Part shown: positions 62,033 to 64,000 of the stretch, in pieces
Layout: every line of letters starts with the position of its first letter
Numbering within the stretch: the first letter of the stretch is position 1
Source of the DNA: RGIG4034 sp045628945
GTDB lineage: Bacteria; Bacillota; Clostridia; Lachnospirales; Lachnospiraceae
Direction: 5' to 3'
DNA: 64,000 bases
Assembly (NCBI GenBank): GCA_045628945.1
Contig: JAZQQG010000046.1
Span: 22,567-86,566 of the forward strand
The notes under the pieces: model-generated
What the model was told of the DNA's origin: nothing
The model's database searches: none
The model's input: only the letters and a program-made list of their open reading frames with translations
Translations under genes and position numbers: made by a program

Positions 62033-62223
62033 TTGCGGAATCAGTAAAACAAAGCTATGAAAATGGTTTTGATGGATTTGTTTATTTTAAGGCAAAAACA
62101 GATTTAATATGGCATTATCAGAAAGAAATGGGTGCTTTTGTTGTTAATCCTAAAGAAAGGATTATGGCAATAGACGAGAGAGGAGCTGAAAAGTTGTATG
62201 GAAGATACTATCGTAACAAGTAG
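62033..62223 (+). pseudogene. toxin tail remnant (GNAT-like tail?)
   Basis: An open frame without start reads ESVKQSYENGFDGFVYFKAK, then DLIWHYQKEMGAFVVNP and ERIMAIDERGAEKLYG, ending YYRNK. The pattern of a DGFV-YFKAKTDL strand, HYQKxxGA helix and a final ID-AAxKL resembles the C-terminal part of GNAT-like domains; that is a weak guess. TGA at the head of R3 blocks the frame upstream. Its stop lies inside the following immunity-like gene (26-nt overlap). Confidence 0.5.
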
Positions 62224-62374
62224 CGAACTTGATAACTACGGAAAACTCACAGAACCTATGCCGCAAAATGCGCCCAGGTATAACTTTAGGCTGCTTCGTC
62301 AATATTGCCAGAAAAAGAAAAAATACATGAGTGAATTAACGCAAAAGGAAATAGAACAATTTAGAAGCAATTAA
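62198..62374 (+). CDS. small immunity-like protein
   Basis: 58 residues (MEDTIVTSSELDNYGKLTEP, and a Lys-rich CQKKKKYMSELTQKEIEQF near the end). AGGAG lies 12 nt upstream of the ATG. It overlaps the end of the toxin-tail remnant. A hairpin terminator follows 2 nt after the stop. No family is recognised. Assigned as immunity-like by context. Confidence 0.5.
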   Translation: MEDTIVTSSELDNYGKLTEPMPQNAPRYNFRLLRQYCQKKKKYMSELTQKEIEQFRSN

Positions 62375-62375
62375 T

Positions 62376-62396
62376 GCACCTATCCGGGTGCCTTTT
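62376..62396 (+). terminator. small intrinsic terminator
   Basis: GCACC / GGTGC with a 6-nt loop, then CTTTT, directly after the immunity-like gene. A second hairpin GGAAAGG / CCTTTCC (62405-62425) abuts copy R4, as it does at R3. Confidence 0.55.
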
Positions 62397-62423
62397 GATT
62401 AAAAGGAAAGGAAAAACACCTTT

Positions 62424-62459
62424 CCTGAACACCCCGCCCAAAATGGTGCATCGTTCAAC
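62424..62459 (+). repeat. 36-bp hairpin repeat, copy R4
   Basis: Most diverged copy: GA to AC at positions 8-9 (breaks two outer pairs) and A to C at 16. It is preceded by GGAAAGG/CCTTTCC. The sequence following it is a toxin in a frame that is closed by the TGA at the start of the repeat. Confidence 0.95.
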
Positions 62460-62476
62460 ATGACGGTGTTGTTGAT

Positions 62477-62821
62477 ATGGTTATTAATGAAAATGCCGAT
62501 TTCGACAAAATCATATCACGAATACAAAAGAAGTATGAAGATGGCCACTTTGCAGGAAAATCACTTGAAGATTATCTTGCACATGAAATGGCGCATTGCA
62601 TGTTGTATCAAGATTGTACCACTGAAACACAGTGCATAGCGAGGTACAATCAAGTTGAATCATTGTATGCGTATCTAAAAGGAATATCGGGATATGCTGA
62701 CAAACGCAAATCCGGCAATGAGGCGCTTGCCGAGGCATTTGTAAGAGTACGAAATAATGAAGAGGTTCCTGCAATTGTTAAAGTAATTGTGGAATCATAC
62801 TTCGGAAAGTGGAAAAAATGA
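62477..62821 (+). pseudogene. 5'-truncated zincin-like metallopeptidase toxin
   Basis: 114 residues from an internal ATG; the frame is open back only to a TGA in R4. A zinc-peptidase motif is clear: LEDYLAHEMAHCML with His36-Glu37-x-x-His40, and NEALAEAFVRVR with Glu86 as possible third ligand, as in toxin-associated zincins. It ends ESYFGKWKK, and the stop overlaps the next ATG (ATGA). No ribosome binding site precedes the ATG, so it is likely a silent toxin end awaiting fusion to a delivery gene. Confidence 0.7.
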
Positions 62822-62988
62822 GTTTAAGTTTACCAAAATGTGATTTTTGCAAACATTATATTGATGATCCGGATATAAAAGTTTCTTGCTGTGAAGCATT
62901 TCCTAAAGGGATTCCGCTTGAAGCAATGAATGCTGATGAATCCGAAGAATGCAACAATGGAATAAAGTTTGAAGAGGATACTAAATAA
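62818..62988 (+). CDS. immunity-like protein for the metallopeptidase toxin
   Basis: 56 residues (MSLSLPKCDFCKHYIDD, CEAFPKGIP, CNNGIKFEEDTK). ATGA overlap with the toxin gene gives translational coupling. Two Cys pairs (CDFC and CC) suggest metal binding. It is homologous over its full length to the orphan at 61439-61609. Its cognate role is inferred from pairing. Confidence 0.75.
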   Translation: MSLSLPKCDFCKHYIDDPDIKVSCCEAFPKGIPLEAMNADESEECNNGIKFEEDTK

Positions 62989-63028
62989 GTGGGTCTGCCC
63001 AGGTGCCTTTTCCATTGAAAGGAATCGC

Positions 63029-63121
63029 ATGTCAAAAGACGATTACCATGTAATTGCATATAGGGTTCTTTCTTACCTTTATGAGTGTATCAAGGGCAAG
63101 AAAGAGTTCACGGCCGCCTGA
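63029..63121 (+). pseudogene. YjcQ-like gene start cut off by repeat R5
   Basis: AAAGGA and ATG begin a 30-residue frame (MSKDDYHVIAYRVLSYLYEC, then IKGKKEFTAA) that resembles the first part of YjcQ, a phage-type protein of roughly 100 residues. It stops at the TGA inside the first bases of R5, so the repeat replaced the rest of the gene. Confidence 0.6.
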
Positions 63122-63339
63122 ACGACCCGCCAAAAATGGTGCATCGTTCAACAAATGTGAAGAATGCCCTTACATCACCACTACATGTTGGTGATGTTCA
63201 CACTGATGCTAAAGGGCAAAAAAGTCAAAGATTTATTGGAAAAAAAGCAACCGTGAACATAAATCCTGAATCAGGAAATGTCATTACAACATGGAAAACT
63301 GGTAAGGATAAATTGAAAAAATATCAGGAAGGTGAATGA
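63085..63339 (+). CDS. Ntox50-like polymorphic toxin end
   Basis: 84 codons from a GTG at 63085, passing through R5 (which reads LNDPPKMVHRST here) into NVKNALTSPLHVGDVHTDAK, SQRFIGKKATVNINPESGN and VITTWKTG. The last part matches the bacterial toxin 50 domain (Ntox50), predicted to be an RNase, nearly complete. The toxin begins exactly at the end of the repeat and is in frame with it. There is no ribosome binding site and no delivery domain, so it is an orphan toxin C-terminus. The immunity gene follows after 1 nt. Confidence 0.72.
   Translation: MYQGQERVHGRLNDPPKMVHRSTNVKNALTSPLHVGDVHTDAKGQKSQRFIGKKATVNINPESGNVITTWKTGKDKLKKYQEGE
63117..63152 (+). repeat. 36-bp hairpin repeat, copy R5
   Basis: Canonical copy. 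It truncates the YjcQ-like gene on its left and starts the Ntox50-like toxin on its right. Confidence 0.97.
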
Positions 63340-63340
63340 T

Positions 63341-63544
63341 ATGCCGAAATTCTCAAATGAACAAAAAGAATTTATGGGTAAAATTGGATTGAAGTTGGAT
63401 TTTGAAAATTTATCTTCAGAAGATATGTGCAATATAGAAGATAGTGTTGCAGATGAATTGCAAATCAATGGATTTGATCAAAACTATGAAGTTACAGAAA
63501 CTGGTAAAATGTGTGAAAGCATTTTAGACATGATGAATGATTAG
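63341..63544 (+). CDS. immunity-like protein for the Ntox50-like toxin
   Basis: 67 residues from the ATG at 63341 with GGAAGG upstream. Acidic, soluble (NEQKEFMGKIGLKLDFENLSS, EDSVADELQINGFDQNYEV). It follows the toxin stop by one base. An acidic small protein is typical of RNase-toxin inhibitors. A terminator hairpin follows its stop. Confidence 0.65.
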   Translation: MPKFSNEQKEFMGKIGLKLDFENLSSEDMCNIEDSVADELQINGFDQNYEVTETGKMCESILDMMND

Positions 63545-63578
63545 AAAGCACTTTGCAGTGGATGCATGGTGCTTTTTT
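63545..63578 (+). terminator. intrinsic terminator after the Ntox50 immunity gene
   Basis: AAAGCAC / GTGCTTT stem with a 17-nt loop followed by TTTTTT. It overlaps the stop of the immunity-like gene. Confidence 0.65.
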
Positions 63579-63658
63579 AGTGCAAGAATTCAAGCTATAA
63601 AGGGCAAAGCAAAAAACGGACACACGCATGATGTGTTGCGGAAATGCTTACCCTTTTT

Positions 63659-63694
63659 CCTGAACGACCCGCCAAAAATGGTGCATCGTTCAAC
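63659..63694 (+). repeat. 36-bp hairpin repeat, copy R6
   Basis: Canonical copy and last in the window. The coding remains to its right are on the minus strand, so the array polarity may change here or a new module begins. Confidence 0.97.
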
Positions 63695-63745
63695 AACATT
63701 ATCACAGGATAATTCGCCCGAAATTGCCACCTTTTCTTCATGTAT

Positions 63746-63843
63746 TCATATTTTTACCAGCGTCATATAATCGCTGGCTTCAATAAGTTCCTTAAGAAGC
63801 GTTAAATGAGCACTGCCTATTAAAACCAATACTCTATCCCCAT
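63746..63843 (-). pseudogene. C-terminal remnant of a DUF5694/TraB-like protein
   Basis: A minus-strand frame without start reads GDRVLVLIGSAHLTLLKELI and then EASDYMTLVKI before a stop. The RVLVLIGSAHL pattern recalls the C-terminus of DUF5694-type hydrolases. Stops lie directly upstream, so it is a fragment. Weak identification. Confidence 0.35.
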
Positions 63844-63858
63844 CCTCACTTATGCTAC

Positions 63859-64000
63859 TTATGCTTCACTATTATGAATTACATAGCTTTCCTCAATACT
63901 ATTAGCGCTTTTTACCATATTGAAGAGTTCATTCTGAAAGTTATTTAAATCAATAAATTTGCTTATCTTTTCAATTAGCTCATCCGATAATTCTATCTCC
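63859..64000 (-). CDS. C-terminal part of an unknown protein at right edge
   Basis: A minus-strand frame enters from the right edge and stops at 63859. The 46 or 47 visible residues are helical and charged (ELSDELIEKISKFIDL, NNFQNELFNMVKSAN). Nothing is recognised. Its start and identity need the neighbouring sequence. Confidence 0.4.
   Translation of the reverse strand, partial: EIELSDELIEKISKFIDLNNFQNELFNMVKSANSIEESYVIHNSEA

Noticed and set aside
61388..63694. Regular 36-bp repeats suggesting a CRISPR array
   Set aside because: Repeat length fits, but the intervals are 196-657 bp, unequal and coding, and no cas gene is near.
61388..63694. Classical integron
   Set aside because: No integrase gene, no attI, repeats shorter than attC and end boxes imperfect. 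Kept only as a structural analogy.

Overview
The window reads as chromosomal DNA from a low-to-moderate GC Firmicute, most likely a plant-fibre-degrading member of the Lachnospiraceae or a close clostridial relative. This is inferred from gene content: a DnaD-type primosome protein next to a DnaC-type helicase loader, a paired glgC-glgD, a transketolase split into two genes, a preQ1 riboswitch with queT, many lipoproteins with lipobox Cys, GH5 glycanases (one with CBM2), and strong GGAGG ribosome binding sites. No 16S gene or species-specific marker is present, so the genus is not assigned.

Layout. 1-7506 (minus): a tightly overlapping run pth-mfd-GH5/CBM2 endoglucanase-CotH-type lipoprotein. 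7537-13289 (minus): an AT-richer six-gene acyl-transfer cassette (MaoC-like, SDR, FkbH/HAD-IIIC, acyl carrier protein, MBOAT, SGNH-like). 13439-15837 (minus): glgC-glgD. 16093-22089 (plus): murC, a DnaA-box-rich spacer, dnaD-like, dnaC-like, prs and an EamA permease. 22142-23768: a small unknown membrane-anchored protein, a DUF4160/DUF2442-HTH pair behind a palindromic operator, and a candidate small RNA. 23769-29572 (minus): TauE/SafE permease, GNAT, HD hydrolase, MATE pump and a polar amino-acid ABC importer. 29657-30285 (plus): preQ1 riboswitch and queT. 30401-39844 (minus): an unusual six-gene export/import locus with two very large solute-binding lipoproteins, two sugar-type permeases, a MacA-like adaptor and a MacB-core-like protein, but no ATPase.

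40096-42425 (plus): amidohydrolase, a YjbR-MGMT fusion and a small unknown. 42813-44584 (minus): split transketolase. 44771-51526: small membrane protein, lipoprotein, Dabb protein, GH5 mannanase-like lipoprotein, solitary response regulator, membrane protein, Cys-cluster protein, SLC13/ArsB-type permease and a PGDYG-like small protein. 51718-56352 (minus): nagA, PlsC-like acyltransferase, GT8, and a GT8-PlsC fusion, probably a glycolipid pathway. 56440-60883: PAP2 phosphatase, tRNA-Pro(CGG), an unknown lipoprotein behind a cluster of GTTGTACA boxes, and two divergent acyltransferase-3 membrane proteins.

60937-64000: an AT-rich accessory island with six copies of a 36-bp hairpin-forming repeat. 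The repeat separates short cassettes that hold truncated polymorphic-toxin ends (a zincin-like metallopeptidase, an Ntox50-like RNase, and unassigned tails) and small immunity-like genes coupled to them by ATGA overlaps. Genes on both sides of the repeat are cut off exactly at it, and two cassettes carry homologous immunity genes of which one has lost almost its entire toxin. This looks like a decaying or recombining reservoir of toxin-immunity modules, and it is the most promising undescribed structure in the window. No recombinase is visible in the window.
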